DNA of 64,000 nt from Pycnopodia helianthoides (taxonomy: Eukaryota; Echinodermata; Asteroidea; Forcipulatida; Asteriidae). The position numbers and the translations under genes are program-made. Location: contig CM063257.1 of the NCBI GenBank assembly GCA_032158295.1, forward strand, positions 496,001 to 560,000. The letters run 5' to 3'. Positions 24,501-36,483 of this stretch are shown here, piece by piece (the first letter of the stretch is position 1; each line of letters begins with the position of its first letter). The notes under the pieces were generated by a model that worked only from the letters and a program-made list of their open reading frames with translations, ran no database searches and was not told the origin of the DNA.

Positions 24501-27500
24501 ACACTTAAATACATGTACATGCTCTTTACAAAATATTTCTCCCCCAAAACATGAAAATGTACAACTGTTTTAAACACCTACTGTAGCTTGATAATGCACC
24601 GAACAATTTCGTCAAGTGCAAAATATTTTGACAACTTTTTTTTCTAAATAGTGAATGACAATATTGAGTAGCACATTATGATGATTTTTTTAGTATAGCA
24701 ACTGATAGAATTTATGTAGCATTTTGCTACTAGTATCAAGCTATGCAAGGGAAATCGTTCACGGGATCAGCTTTTTTTAATCCCTGACCTATATATGCAA
24801 TACTGTATTACTTTACTTTGATGTGTTTTCATATTCTTGTTCATATTTCTGTTCACACACAGTCTGGCAGTAATTTGATAACCATCTGCAGATGAATCAC
24901 TTGGTCATGTGAACATTTACACATTCAATTATCACAAGTCCCTCGACATCTTAACACCACTGTGCCACACGTACCTTCTTCAACACCACTCTGCCACACA
25001 AATCTTCTTCTACTTTGTCTGTCCTGTCTGTGCTTCATGGCTGGCGATTGAAGATGTTTTTTAAAAACTGGGGCATTCTTGAGCAAAATTTTGGAAGTTT
25101 TGTCTTGCCACGTTGAATTGAAACGAGGTCTCCAGTCACCGTGTTTTTCACTTGGTGTTTATCTTGGTTTTAAAAGCCCCACTGTGCAATCTGGGTCATT
25201 CTACATTTAAATGGTTTCTTTATGATTTATGAGAATTTGATCGGAAGTTCCGCACCCCCCTCCCCCTCATTTTTATTTAATTCTTTTTAAATAGCCTATT
25301 TGTTGTTTGTTGTGTATCAGCCACAATTTGTGTGCACCGGCCAAAATGCTTCAAGTGCATGGAGAACATTGTTTATGGTGCTTTAATGTACATTATCCAA
25401 CCCCCCCCCCAAAAAAAACAAAAAACAAACAAACAACAACAAACATCCCAACAACCCATCACTCAAACAACAAACAAACAAACAAACAGACAAAAGAAAA
25501 AGAAAAAGAAGTCTAGTTTCAATCTGATACATCACTGATAGTTCATACCAGAACTTATTCCTCAAAGAATCATTTAAAAATTCTGAGTTATCATGGTTAT
25601 TGTGAAAGGCACCTAAAACCACCAATTGTTTATTTTAATGGCCGCAATTGAAATTAGGCGTTAATAGGCCTTGCATGAACAAAATCCCTAAAAAATCAGC
25701 CTTCTTCTGACTGTTGTCTTCATTTGATTTATTGGGCTCAAAATTTGATGAAATTGTCACAGGTTGATTGTTCCTTGCTCATGTTGCTCTATGATTGTAC
25801 ACATGTAAGCAAATAAGATTGATACACAGTTAAGACGAATCTTAGCTCTTTGTGAAATCAAGCTCTAGAATTTCATCTTTGAGAGGCCAAGGCCATTTCA
25901 TATTTTTGCATGGGGAACTTCCAACTGGAAATTCTTAAAAAGTCTATGGTAAACATTTGAAGGGGCACAGGCCAAGACCAGAAGACCAAGGGGCGATAAG
26001 AGGCCATTGCCTGAGTGGATCCATGTCATTCCAAGCCTAGTTGAGTTATCAGTCAGCTGTTAAGCATCCATTTGGATGTACCTACACCTCCCGCATAATT
26101 CCACCCAGGGGAAAAAATACTCAGCCTGTTAAATATTGGAGGTCAGTCTTTGACTAGTAATATGTAAATTAATAAATTCAGATACAAATTTGCTTTCTGT
26201 GCGTCTATGTAGTAGGCATAATTGTACCATAGAGCTGCATAAACCATTGTCCATTACCCTGGATCGGCAATTCCTATGCATTCAGCATTAACTGATTTTG
26301 AAGATCACTGTATGGAAGATGTGTACATGTGTAGGCTTGGTTGTAAGCATCTAGACATGCATACGTACACAGCATTTGAATTGACCGACTTTGGCTTGTA
26401 TGGCTGTGCCTATGGACTGATTCAAAACAGCTGGATGCTGAAGGTCTCGGCCATGCTGTAGCTGAAGTAAAGCTAACAGTAACATCAAGTTCTACAGCTA
26501 TTGCATTTTATATCGTAGAGAATTTGTAACAAAATATAATGTTTAACACAGTGTACATGTGCATGACATGAAAGCATAAACCATACTTAATGTACACGCC
26601 TACATGTACATTGTACATACAGTATGTACCCCTTCCCCGACGAAGTGATAGTCACAAGCATTTCTGCCAGACTCTGTACATGAAATATGTATGCACAAAC
26701 ATGTACACTTTATACAAGGGCTTTCAATGCAATACATTATAGAGTTCAAATCAATGACACCAATTACTTGAAGGGTGGTTGATTACCCCTTCATTTGGAT
26801 GGGCGGGGCTTCTTACAGTGTGGGTACATAATGTATTCAAACCATTTTGCTTCCTTTTTTTTGATCACAGAAATGTCATTCAGGTCTTAGTTGGTTTTAG
26901 TGAGCTCAAAAGTATATAAATGCATCCGACTGTTTACAAATGCTATAATCTGCTGTAAAACCTTGAACTTTGAGTAAGTCAGGTAATAATCACCATTGGC
27001 CTTGGTCCTTCCTTTTTACCCTAGACATGTTTCTATCTATTCAATAAGATAGCAGTGTCCTTCAGTAATGTCAGTGAGGGATTCATTGCAATGAAGCCTG
27101 CTCTGTTTCAGAAGGACATTGAAGTAATCATCATGCTCCTCAAGTCAGCATGTAATCTACATACTGTACAGCGTATCATGATTGAAATGTGCTCAATATG
27201 GATCTGCATCAATGGAAGAAAAAAAAAGCTTTAAGAAAAGTGCTTTCCTTCTATAATCACTCATATGTTTTAAAATTGTTCTGAACAAATGTGAATAAAA
27301 CCATCTTGTCAAATCCATGTTGTACTACAGTTACAGAACAGGGTGCAGAGACGTACGTGTAATGTACAGTACATTGGTAGATGTACAGTAAGGCTTGTAC
27401 ATGTAACAAGAAAAATGCTAACGTGACTGGCCCCCTTTACCCTGTTTCCTGTCATATATTATGAAGATGGGTTTGTTTGTTTTTTTTTTGGGGGGGGGTT

Positions 27501-30500
27501 GTTCCCCTCGAGCTTCTGAAGACAATCGGAGCAAACTGAATGAAACTTTGAGTTGTTACATGTACACGGGTGAAAACAGATCCTAGAGAGATGGTATCAC
27601 CGCAAACCTTACTATATAGAGAAGCTGTATGATAGACCTGGGCCCAATTTCATAGAGCTGCTTAACGGCCATCTTTGTGCTTACCACTGTATGCGAATTT
27701 TCATTTCAGAGCGCTTCTTACCGTAAGAGAACGAAAAGGCACGGTAACTTTCCAGTGCTTACTGTATGAAAATGAATGACGTGACAATGTAAATCCATGG
27801 TGAACACGCAAGCTGACCGTCTAATTTTCTTGCTAACCTGTGAAATATGCTTACGTCTAAGCGAATATTTCTGCAAGAAAATGTGCTTACCGTTATGCGG
27901 CGCTATGAGATGCCCCCCCCCCCCCCCCCGTGTCTAGATGTCTAGATGCAGTCTAGATGCAGTTAATGTTGTTTATTGCCAACTCATTTTGGTGAGGGCA
28001 AGCATGTGAATTTACATTTATTAATTAATGAGTCTGCAGACCTCATCAGTTACAATTACCCAGTAATGCTTCACTAGCTATTAAGCTCAACATATAATGA
28101 ATAAATGGCAAGAGTAGAATTTATCTCTTGAAAAATGACCAGTAAATAGGGCTCAACCTCCAGCAGACTGAAAAGCCAGCACCATAAATCTATTTGTGTT
28201 TAATTACCACACTTTCAATTTGAAGTTAATCAAAATTGGAAAATACAAATCCACTATGTAATTCTTGGTTTATAAGTAATATCCACTCTGATACAGGCCC
28301 AGGGCTAAAATTCACAAAGAGCCAAGATTGATCTTAAGATATCAATCTTAATTGCTTGAGCAGAAATGTGATGTCACAATACAAAACCACTATGGGAATT
28401 GTACAGTGTATGGCGATTCTTGCTCTACGATGTGATCAACTCATCTTCAAATGAATCTTGGTGTTTTATGAAATTGAGAAACAGTGCGTGGTTTCTATTT
28501 CATCCCCAATCATTAACCTGATTAACCATCTCATGTCAGATGATGTAATTTTCTTCTAAACTTTTCCAAACTGGCTTAAATGGCTTTTTATGTTGGCTTA
28601 CGGTCAGTCGGACGGTTGGTGTGTCAGTCGGACGGTTGACGTGTGAGTCGGACGGTTGACGTGTCAGTCGGACGTGTCAGTCGGACGGCTGACGTGTCAG
28701 TCTGACGTGTCAGTCGGACGGTTGAAGTGTCAGTCGGACGGCTGACGTGTCAGTCGGACGGCTGACGTGTCAGTCGGACGGCTGACGTGTCAGTCGGACT
28801 GCTGACGTGTCAGTCGGACGGTTGACGTGTCAGTCGGACGGTTGGCGTGTCAGTCGGACGGTTGACGTGTCAGTCAGACTGCTGACGTGTCAGTCAGACG
28901 GTTGACGTGTCAGTTGGACGGTTGACGTGTCATTTGGACGGTTGACGTGTCAGACGGACTGCTGACGTGTCAGTCGGATGGTTGGCCTGTCAGACGGACT
29001 GCTGACGTGTCAGTCAGACTGCTGACGTGTCAGTCAGACGGCTGACGTGTCAGTCGGACTGCTGACGTGTCAGTCGGACGGTTGACGTGTCATTCGGACT
29101 GCTGACGTGTCATTTGGACGGTTGACGTGTCAGACGGACTGCTGACGTGTCAGTCGGACGGTTGACGTGTCAGTCGGACGGTTGACGTGTCAGTCGGACT
29201 GCTGACGTGTCAGTCAGACGGCTGACGTGTCAGTCGGACTGCTGACGTGTCAGTCGGACGGTTGACGTGTCAGTCGGACGGTTGACGTGTCAGTCGGACG
29301 GTTGACGTGTCAGTCGGACTGCTGACGTGTCAGTCGGACTGCTGACGTGTCAGTCGGACTGCTGACGTGTCAGTCGGACGGCTGAAAGGTCAGTCGGACG
29401 GTTGACGTGTCAGTCAGACGACTGACGTGTATATTCACCTGGACAATTCATTGTGCAGCGTACACAGGCATACACCTGCCGTGCTATGGTCCATTTTCCA
29501 CTTACAAAGAAGGACAGAAGGTACTGGAATTGATGCTCAGAATCTCCCTTTTCGCAGGGGTTATTGTGTTATCAAAAACAGGTTACCAGACATAAAATCA
29601 GGTAATGTAAACATACGCATGTGCACTTTACATTATTTGTAACTGGTACATGTACATTATTGTCTATTTTTTTAAGGAAGTTATTTGCAAAGTTTTACTG
29701 CTTCTAGCTTAAGGCAGCTGTATGAGATTTGACCCAGGTCAACCAAACTTCTTTACGGCTGATTGTCTGCTTTTTGCGCAGTTTGAACTATTTTATAAAC
29801 CCAGTAATAACATGACTTAAATGTATTGCATTTCAAAGTGTGTTTTTATATTCACTGACCATGGTGCTTATTGCAAGCTGTCAATATGAGCCATAATGCA
29901 ATTAACGTATGGTGAACGCATCAAAGGTGCACTGTCTCATTTTCTTGCCAGCTTTATTCATTCAGCTCTCGTAATTCATTTTAAACGTTTATTCCCTGAT
30001 GGCAGTAACAAAATATGGACAATATAAATACCATATTTAATCACCAAAAACAGCATTATACTACATGTACAATATATCATTCATAGCCAACAACTTGCCG
30101 TGTCGACCGGACCCAAGCTCTGGCATTGTCAGCAGCAGAGTTTGTGTTCAGATCCCGGTCATGACACTTGTGCACTTGAGCAAGGCACTTGACCAAAATT
30201 GCTTCATAAAAAGTTGTGAAGGTACACCAATGTAGTGCATTCTGCTCTACCAGCCTGGCTCCTAGTGGATGATATCCATGCCTACATATCCTTACAGACT
30301 GTGAAGACCTATCACTTGGCCCATTTTCATAGAGCTGCTTAAGCAGAAAATGTTGCTAAAATGTTGCTAATTTTCTGCTAAGCAGAAATCAGAAATCAGC
30401 AGGATACCAGTCACAAATTGTACATGTGATATGGTAGTTTGGCCGATAACCCTATTGTGGTACAGTAGGCACAATTTTGTTCAGCTACTTTTTGTGCTTG

Positions 30501-33500
30501 AAAAGCAGGTTTATGAAATTGGGCCCTTGTGCCTGTTGTGCTTACCCTGGTCACTAAACTAGCCTACACCAGGCCTGGAATTACACGGAGGCCACGGAGG
30601 CCATGGCCTCTTTTGCCCTGCTCTTGGCCTTGGTGCCCCTACAAAAGTTTCCAATAGACTTAAAGATTTCCCAATGAAAGTGCCCTTTGCAAAATGCAAC
30701 TGGCATTGCCCTCTCAAAGATGAAATTCCAGACCTGCTACACCAGATGGATTTTTTCCAGTCCACTAAAGCCAGTGCACGATCACTAGCTGAACACATTT
30801 ACATCACTGGAGCTGATTTGCACACAATACTAATAAGTTCAGTATACATTGTACAACAAAATTAGTGCCTTCTCCACGTGGAAGACTGACTGTATTCATT
30901 ACAGGATGTTGGGCATTCCCCCCCCCCCAAGGAATTTCTAGTGTAGTCAGGTAGTAGGCTTCAGTGAGCAGAGAAATTCCTCTTTAATTAAATGGAGGAG
31001 GATAAATATTGGCAGTCATAAACCATGCAGAAACCATCATGAGAAACACATTGTTATGGCATTGTTTACTCGGATGGAAATTACAATACATGATGAGCAA
31101 GAACTGTAGTTAAATAACTCTGCATATTTCAACCTGGACAGACAGAGGTACATGTACATGTAGAGCTAGTCTTGATTGTCGACGTTCATTTTTGTTAACC
31201 TAGTCGCCAAAATCGCAACACAACTTACTGGAGAAGAGATATCTGTATCACACAAACATCTGGATCCAGATTGGTAAAGAATAATAATGTAGTATGAAAA
31301 GTTACTCATTATTTTTGTAAACGAAACTCCAACCAGACAGCTATATTAAGATGTTTTCTCATCGACATTTCAAGATTTTACGGTCGTGTTTCTGAAGCAC
31401 AATCAGACCGGTGGAAAGCCGTTATGAAACGGCTGATCATTGTCCCACGCCTGGTCAAAAAGACGTCATCCCAGAGGGAGAAGAAAGACCTCATGACAAA
31501 GCAGTATCATCTTTACAAAATCTTGGCTGGTACATGTATGTGAAACTTTAAAAAGAGCAGGTCCTCCAGAAAGGCATTAGGCTCAAATCCTTTCAAAGAG
31601 TTAATCCGTTTGTTATTTGTAGTGCCTTTTGACTGGAGCCACCAAACAATGACCACAGGAACTCCGTCAAACAGTTTCCTGTGAACGCGCAACCTGCCAC
31701 AGTGCCTCACCATGTAATGTACGTGGCAGGTGGACATGACTACCACCAAACACGCACAGAAACTTGAATGACGGTGTTGAAGACTGTCGCTGCGTGTTGC
31801 GTAAGAGTTCTGCGCATTATTGTGTCCTCAAAAGCGAACTGAATAATATGGAATTTGTGCATTACAAAATTTAGTCAATTTCTCAGAAATCAACAAAATT
31901 TGAAAAAGAATCAACAAACTAAAATGGTGTTGTGTTTGTGTTTCAGGATAACCAGTCGTTGCTGTCATTGGAATGGATCTTGGAGCTGATTTCTAATGAG
32001 ATAGAGAAAGATGCAAAGCGTCCTCACATTGTGGACATCATGCCTAATCTAAGATTCTTACTACGCTGTGAAAAATACATCCAAGAACCCGAATATGATA
32101 TGAAGAACTTTGAGAAAAGGGTAAGGATGTCTTGATTTTTCTGACAAATATTCTGCTGTGTCTCTTTCCAGTTCCTGAAATGTGTGTCGATTGCATTTAC
32201 ATTGTACTCAGTCAACCCTCCTACTGTCTGATCATTCAATTTCATCCGCTGTAGCTTTGAAGGGTATATAAACTATGTCAGCCTGCAATATTATATAATG
32301 TGGTGAACGCATTTACACAGTACATAGTCAACCCTCCTACTGTCTGATCAATCAATATCATCTGCTGTAGTTTTGAATGGTAAAAAACTCTGATATGGAG
32401 ATGATCTGTGCGGTACACACATGTGCACAGTTGTACAACAATGTTTTATACATGTACAGTAGATCAACTCGCTGAATATTTTTACCAAGCAGAAGGGTTT
32501 TTAATAGAAATCATATGGAAAGGCATCAGTCTAATTCTCACTTTAATGAACATCAAGATAGCTAGAGTCTAACTGAAGTCTGGTGTCCTGTCTCTTACAG
32601 TTCCCTAATATATTTGCCTTAAATCTTGCCATACCGGAAGAGAAGGTCATTAAGCAGATTACGGCTCACAGCGCTAAGCATCCAGACAAGATGAAAGAAG
32701 CTGGACAGAGTGACGAGGCAGATACAAGCAGAACACAGGTAAGGTTGTTACACATCTTTGTTATTCTTATTCACATCAGTGTTGGGCGGTTTGGCATAGT
32801 GGTATCTTTCCTCACCTTCCACCTCTAGCATGTCAAGGACCCTTGTTCAAACCCTGCTTTGGGGGGAGGGGGTATGTGGACTGGATATCAAGGACTCTTG
32901 TTCAATTCCTGCTTGGGGGAGGGGGGCTATCCGGATAGGATGTCAAGGACTATCGTGGGGGGGGGGTACTATGTGAATAGTGTTTCAGTCCCTAGCCCCT
33001 AGTCCACATGAGGCAATACATGCAACTGATTCCAAGCAATCATCTTATAGGGCAGCCCGGTTGGCATGGTGGTTGCTTTGCTTGACTTCCACCCGTAGGA
33101 CCCCGGTTCAAATCCCTCCTGGGGCACTATGTGAATGGGATTTTTAGTCCCTACCTGATTGCATGGGTTTTCCCTGGAATAATTCTCTGGGGTTTTCCTT
33201 CCACATCTAAAATTGAAACTTCCTTTTTTTCTCTCTACGGGGTTCTTGGCTAGTATAGTGATTAAATTCTCTTTCTGAGAATCTTTCGCTTCACAACCAA
33301 TAATTAATAAATGAAATGAAGTGAAGAACCGAGGCTTGAATGAACAAAAGTGTGGCAGCAAATGCAATACAATTATCAAGAACCTGAACTGTATTGATCA
33401 AGGACTTAATAAGGACAGTGGCTTCCTGTCCCACTACCAGGAATAGATGCTCTAGCCACCTACATGTATCTGAACCTTTGTTATTGGATTCATTCACCCG

Positions 33501-36483
33501 TAACTTTCTGTCCCCTTCATTGCATCTGATCAAGTGGTTGTTGCTACGAAAGCTCATGCAGTTGTTTTATGTAATTAGTTCGTCTTAAAGGGCTACCACT
33601 ACCTTCCTTGAACCATGGAGCAAACGGTGTAAGTCTCGCGCCCACTTGAACATTTTGAGGAAACTCAAGTACTGTACATTGCCTTAAAGGGTGTGTACAA
33701 CATTGGTAAGGTTGAAAATATAAATGTTCACAGATTCGCACATAACTTACATGGTATAAAGATGGTCTTAGTGGAAAACTTCCCTTTAAACAGTTTTGCT
33801 TGAAATGCTATAGTTTTTAGGAAATGAGTAAAACAATTTAGTCTTTATCACAGTGATAAAATCCGATGTTTGAAAACAGTGAAAACATATAGTTGGGGTT
33901 TTTCGCTGTTTTCTCATGACTCCGAAGACCAATTTAGCTTAAACTTTCACAGGTTTGTTATTTCATGTACATGTTGAGTCACATTGAGTGTGGATACTGG
34001 TCTTTGACAATTACCAATTTTGTACATTTGCTTTAATGTGTGTAGGAAAATAAATCACACACAGTCTGGAACAAATTCTAGACTTGCACAGTCTGTTGTG
34101 AAAGTTAAAATAACATGGATGTACAATATGAGTGTTGCATTCCTGTACAAACTTCACTTATAGGCCTGTCTATTATTTGTGTGCATAGTTGATGATACTA
34201 TTAAATGTTCTTAGATCCTGAAGTGTATTTTCACTTCGGGAAAGCTTCAAACCTCACTCAACTTTAATAGTAATTTGTGTGATATTTTATTGTTGTCCCT
34301 CAGCGGCGTAATGCTCTGTACACATCTAGCGTCAAACATTTCCTCCACTATTTCACCAACATGGGACGGCTAGTGACAGTGGACGTAGCGTGTGGGGTCG
34401 CCGACCTCATCTGGCATCGGGTCAGCGATTTCTTTGGTCATCAACTAGAGCTGGAACCCGTTAGGACCGTCAACACGGTTGTCATATTTGCTTTTGGTAA
34501 GACTCTAGAGGGCGCTCTTTAACATCAACAGGGATGAGAAATTTCAGACTTATCTTTTTTCAGACTTTTTATGTCTGCCTGGTGAGGAAAAATAAGTGAT
34601 TTTCTTCAAATATACCGGTATATATTTCTTCCTCTTTGAAATACGTACATGTGTGCACAGCCACAATCATGGGTACACTTTTTGTTACAAAGACACCAAA
34701 TGAACGAAACATAAATATTGAGTAACTCTTTGCAGATCTTGTATTCGACAAACTCAAGTACTTTCTACTCTTCATTTACACACCGCTGGTCAATTAATTT
34801 ACAAAAATATTGAAATAACTGTTACATCACTGGTTTTCAAAGTGTTGTTCATAACATGGACACGAAAATATGTGTACCCATGATTGTGGCTGTGCAAATG
34901 TACTCTGTGGTGCTGAGTTTACCACTCCCTGAAGCTCCTTGCAGTCAATACCTAAGAGTTGTAAAAGGTGGAAATGCTGTCATTTCAACGTACCTCCTAA
35001 AATGTGAATCCTAGTTTTAGACCTTAATGTCAGCCAGGACTCTTAGACCGACATCAATGAATGGCTGATAATTTGGTTTCCAACTGGTTGCTCTGTGGTC
35101 TAACAGTTATTAGCATGGTATTCTTCCTACCTTAGTCTGATTTCCGATTTGTTTGCTCTTGAAAAAAACAGAAAAATTATCTTGTTTCTAATTGCTTTTT
35201 GTTTTTTGTGGACAGACCCCCTTGATTTTGAAGGTTTGGATATGGATCGCTATGAGCTCCAGATGGTTTCACTTAAGAGCCTGGTAGATGAACACAATGC
35301 ACCAGCAGTAAGTATCGTCTAGAATATTTCGAGGGGCACCAAGGCAATGAGCAGGGGGCATGGAGGCAATTGCCTCTGTGAAGTATCATTTCAAGAGGCA
35401 CCAAGGGCACTAAGAAGGGGTATAGGGAAAGTATAAGGCCTAAAACTGAAGCATTTCAAGGGGCACCAAGGCAATGACCAGGGGGCATGGAGGCTATTGC
35501 CTCTGTTGCCTCCTGGAAGTATCAGGCCTGAAACTGCAACATTTCAAGGGGCACCAAGGCAATGACCAGGGGGCATGGAGGCAATTGCCTCTGTTGCCTT
35601 TGTGATGTATCAGGCCTGAAACTGGAACACCCAGGACACTAATCATAAAAAGAGAAGGGGCTTACCCTGGTGTGTCTGGCTTGGCTGTATAGTGTGCCCT
35701 CGGTGAGCATGTTTCAAGTATAGTTTATGCAGTGATCATTTGAATATATTCATGTATGGAATTTACGCACTATAATGAAGAAATTATTGATTTTTATTTT
35801 TTGCAGGACAAATTACTAGGTGCTCTATGCAAGCACATTGATACGTCTGCCCCATTGGTTGAAGCATTTGCAGTGGACGCCACGGATACCAGCATTTTAA
35901 CCTTTCAGTCGGACAAGGTAAACACATTAATTTTTTGTTTTATTTTTATTTTTTGGCAAGGAGAGATGGTGCCAAGGCGCGTGCACACCACGCATATGCG
36001 TGGACACGCAGAGGGTGTGAACACCAGCCAAAGTATTTCTGTTTATGGTGCTGTTCATTTTCAAAGCCCCTAGTCTGGTTCTTGGAAACACATTGGCTGA
36101 GGATTGTGTGTGGCGTGTACTTTCACGATTGTTTTCATTGTTTGACCTCAGCAATAGCAGTCTCTGCTGATACTACTTTGTGAAATCAATCATTGAACAC
36201 ACTGGACTTTTTAACCTTTGACATTGACCTCTTGAACCTTTGACCCTCATTACAGAAGAGTAGATCAACCCGCTTTGTCGAGGAGAGAGAAACGTATCTA
36301 GACAAGTACATCTTCATCTCCAATTTGAAGAAGACCAGAGGACGTAAGAGCAGTCTATTCCAGCGTCTCTACAAGGTGGTCGCTACGACGCAGAACGAGT
36401 CGTGTCTCTTCCCGCAGGAGACAGAGACGGAGTTGTGTAAGAGGATAGCACTACACATGGCGGAAGAGCGTACTGGTTATTAG
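12519..36483 (+). CDS. Divergent adenylate-kinase-like protein, eight exons, probably catalytically dead
   Basis: Exons: 12519-12663, 21172-21332, 31947-32120, 32601-32738, 34304-34496, 35216-35307, 35807-35917, 36256-36483. All phases agree and give 413 residues. MGCGNSS at the start fits N-myristoylation of Gly2, with Cys3 possibly palmitoylated. Residues 41-57 form a beta-strand plus P-loop (VVFVFGGPGSKKGR). In adenylate kinases this reads GGPGSGKGT; here the second Gly is Lys and the final Thr is Arg. Residues 130-136 (IVDIMPN) sit where kinases have LIDGFPR and lack the AMP-binding Arg. FALNLAIPEEKVIKQI (exon 4) and the helix-strand segment GRLVTVDVACGVADLIWHRV (exon 5) match the C-terminal half of the fold. 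About 140 residues follow that I do not recognise. The overall fold is inferred from motif order. It probably has a scaffold or nucleotide-sensing role. Introns 1 and 2 are about 8.5 and 10.6 kb. Confidence 0.8.
12996..13649. repeat. Long near-perfect hairpin, 276-bp arms
   Basis: Left arm 12996-13271 is the reverse complement of right arm 13374-13649 with only about five mismatches by eye. The loop is 102 nt. The two arms give mirror open frames on opposite strands that are not genes. See findings. Confidence 0.9.
15590..15815. repeat. Dispersed repeat, copy at 25060-25350
   Basis: Words such as gaattgaaacaaggtc, acttggtgttgatcttag, 'ttttaaaagccc' and 'gtatcagcc' occur in the same order at 25110-25330. 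It is an old, diverged interspersed repeat with no coding content. Confidence 0.5.
15815..16165. mobile_element. Foldback element about 350 bp
   Basis: agccttttgtcaaggcc near 15826 pairs with ggccttgacaaaaggct near 16135. Inner segments also pair (ccacgcgc / gcgtgg; gccttttcca / tggaaaaggc). Its middle gives complementary open frames at 15936-16152 on both strands, as expected of a foldback. Confidence 0.65.
18555..18775. repeat. Dispersed repeat, inverted copy at 37258-37415
   Basis: Shared words are aatttattgatttgtgcaat, gagagattggctgttgccag and ccttgtgggagctttgctga. The two copies are in opposite orientation, one in the AK-like intron 1 and one downstream of the gene. The copy near 37.3 kb abuts a tRNA-derived SINE (37437-37518). 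Confidence 0.65.
20500..20770. mobile_element. Partial MITE, family G
   Basis: Diverged partial relative of the element at 33683-34037, recognisable from 'cacaggtttgttatttt' and 'ctttgacaattacca'. No intact termini are seen. Confidence 0.45.
21440..21630. mobile_element. MITE family D ('gggcccaatttcatagagctgcttaagc')
   Basis: The left end ggcccaatttcatagagctg pairs with the right end ctcatgaaattgggccc. The middle has 'accagaataaggttaccagc'. Copies at 27650-27910 (decayed), 30318-30525, 39705-39880, 42448-42612 and 42888-43068 make it the most frequent element here. Confidence 0.75.
22335..22580. mobile_element. MITE family E, about 245 bp
   Basis: Inverted ends tgtgcacagccataattatg and cccatgattgtggctgtgca. 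A second copy in the opposite orientation lies at 34652-34896 in intron 5 of the same gene, with the shared core 'agagttactcaatatttatg'. No coding capacity. Confidence 0.75.
22640..23040 (+). repeat. Family C repeat, locally tandem
   Basis: At least five units carry 'tttcaaggggcaccaaggca' plus atgacca, in two alternating lengths (about 60 and 110 bp), apparently amplified in place. Open frames on both strands (22628-23041) result from stop-poor units. Confidence 0.75.
28606..29430. repeat. 20-bp CpG-rich satellite, about 41 units
   Basis: The unit is GTCAGTCGGACGGTTGACGT, with variants at the CGG/CTG and TCGG/TCAG positions. Phase is well kept, with a few 10- to 14-bp slips near 28660-28700. 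It lies inside intron 2 of the AK-like gene. There are no unique spacers, so this is not a CRISPR array. Confidence 0.95.
30095..30250 (+). mobile_element. tRNA-derived SINE (Ser/Leu-like head)
   Basis: cttgccgtgtcgaccgga, a variable-arm-like segment, B box gttcagatccc and the body 'cacttgagcaaggcacttga'. Same family as 9257-9600. Confidence 0.7.
31311..31540 (+). other. Exon-like open reading frame of unknown nature
   Basis: The frame ending at the TGA near 31538-31540 stays open for about 75 codons. It reads as a basic, protein-like segment (RVSEAQSDRWKAVMKRL, then LVKKTSSQREKKDLMTK). A separate protein-like stretch precedes it near 31195-31275 (ATQLTGEEISVSHKH). It does not join the AK-like exons with good splice sites. 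It could be a decayed mobile-element gene or a missed exon. I do not recognise the family. Confidence 0.3.
32775..33300 (+). mobile_element. tRNA-derived SINE family F, fragment plus full copy
   Basis: The copy at 33050-33300 has a head (ccggttggcatggtggttgc), a B box ggttcaaatccc and the body 'ccctggaataattctctggg' to 'gagaatctttcgcttc'. Head fragments precede it from 32775. A full copy is at 58790-59065 in the MAM gene. Confidence 0.7.
33683..34037. mobile_element. TTAA-flanked MITE family G
   Basis: It starts TTAAAGGGTGTGTACAACATT and ends near tgtacatttgctTTAA. The interior includes 'acttacatggtataaagatg' and 'ctttgacaattaccaa'. It resembles family B in layout and TTAA flanks. A further copy begins at about 63640 and runs to the window edge. 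Confidence 0.65.
34652..34896. mobile_element. MITE family E, second copy
   Basis: Inverted relative to the copy at 22335-22580, with near-identical termini (gtgcacagccacaatcatgg; catgattgtggctgtgca). It lies in intron 5 of the AK-like gene. Confidence 0.75.
35325..35640 (+). repeat. Family C repeat, three to four units
   Basis: 'gcaccaaggcaatgaccagg' plus 'catggaggcaattgcctctg' recurs. It fills most of intron 6 of the AK-like gene. Confidence 0.7.

Larger units (their letters stand above)
21333..31946 (+). other. Intron 2 of the AK-like gene
   Basis: About 10.6 kb. It holds family D MITEs (21440-21630, 27650-27910, 30318-30525), a family E MITE (22335-22580), a family C tandem cluster (22640-23040), poly-G/C runs (about 23632, 27490, 27910), the 20-bp satellite (28606-29430), a SINE (30095-30250) and an exon-like open frame (31311-31540). 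A missed exon here is possible, since exons 2 and 3 both abut in phase 0. Confidence 0.55.

Noticed and set aside
28606..29430. Regular short repeat as a CRISPR array
   Set aside because: The units abut directly and no unique spacers exist; the context is a eukaryotic intron.
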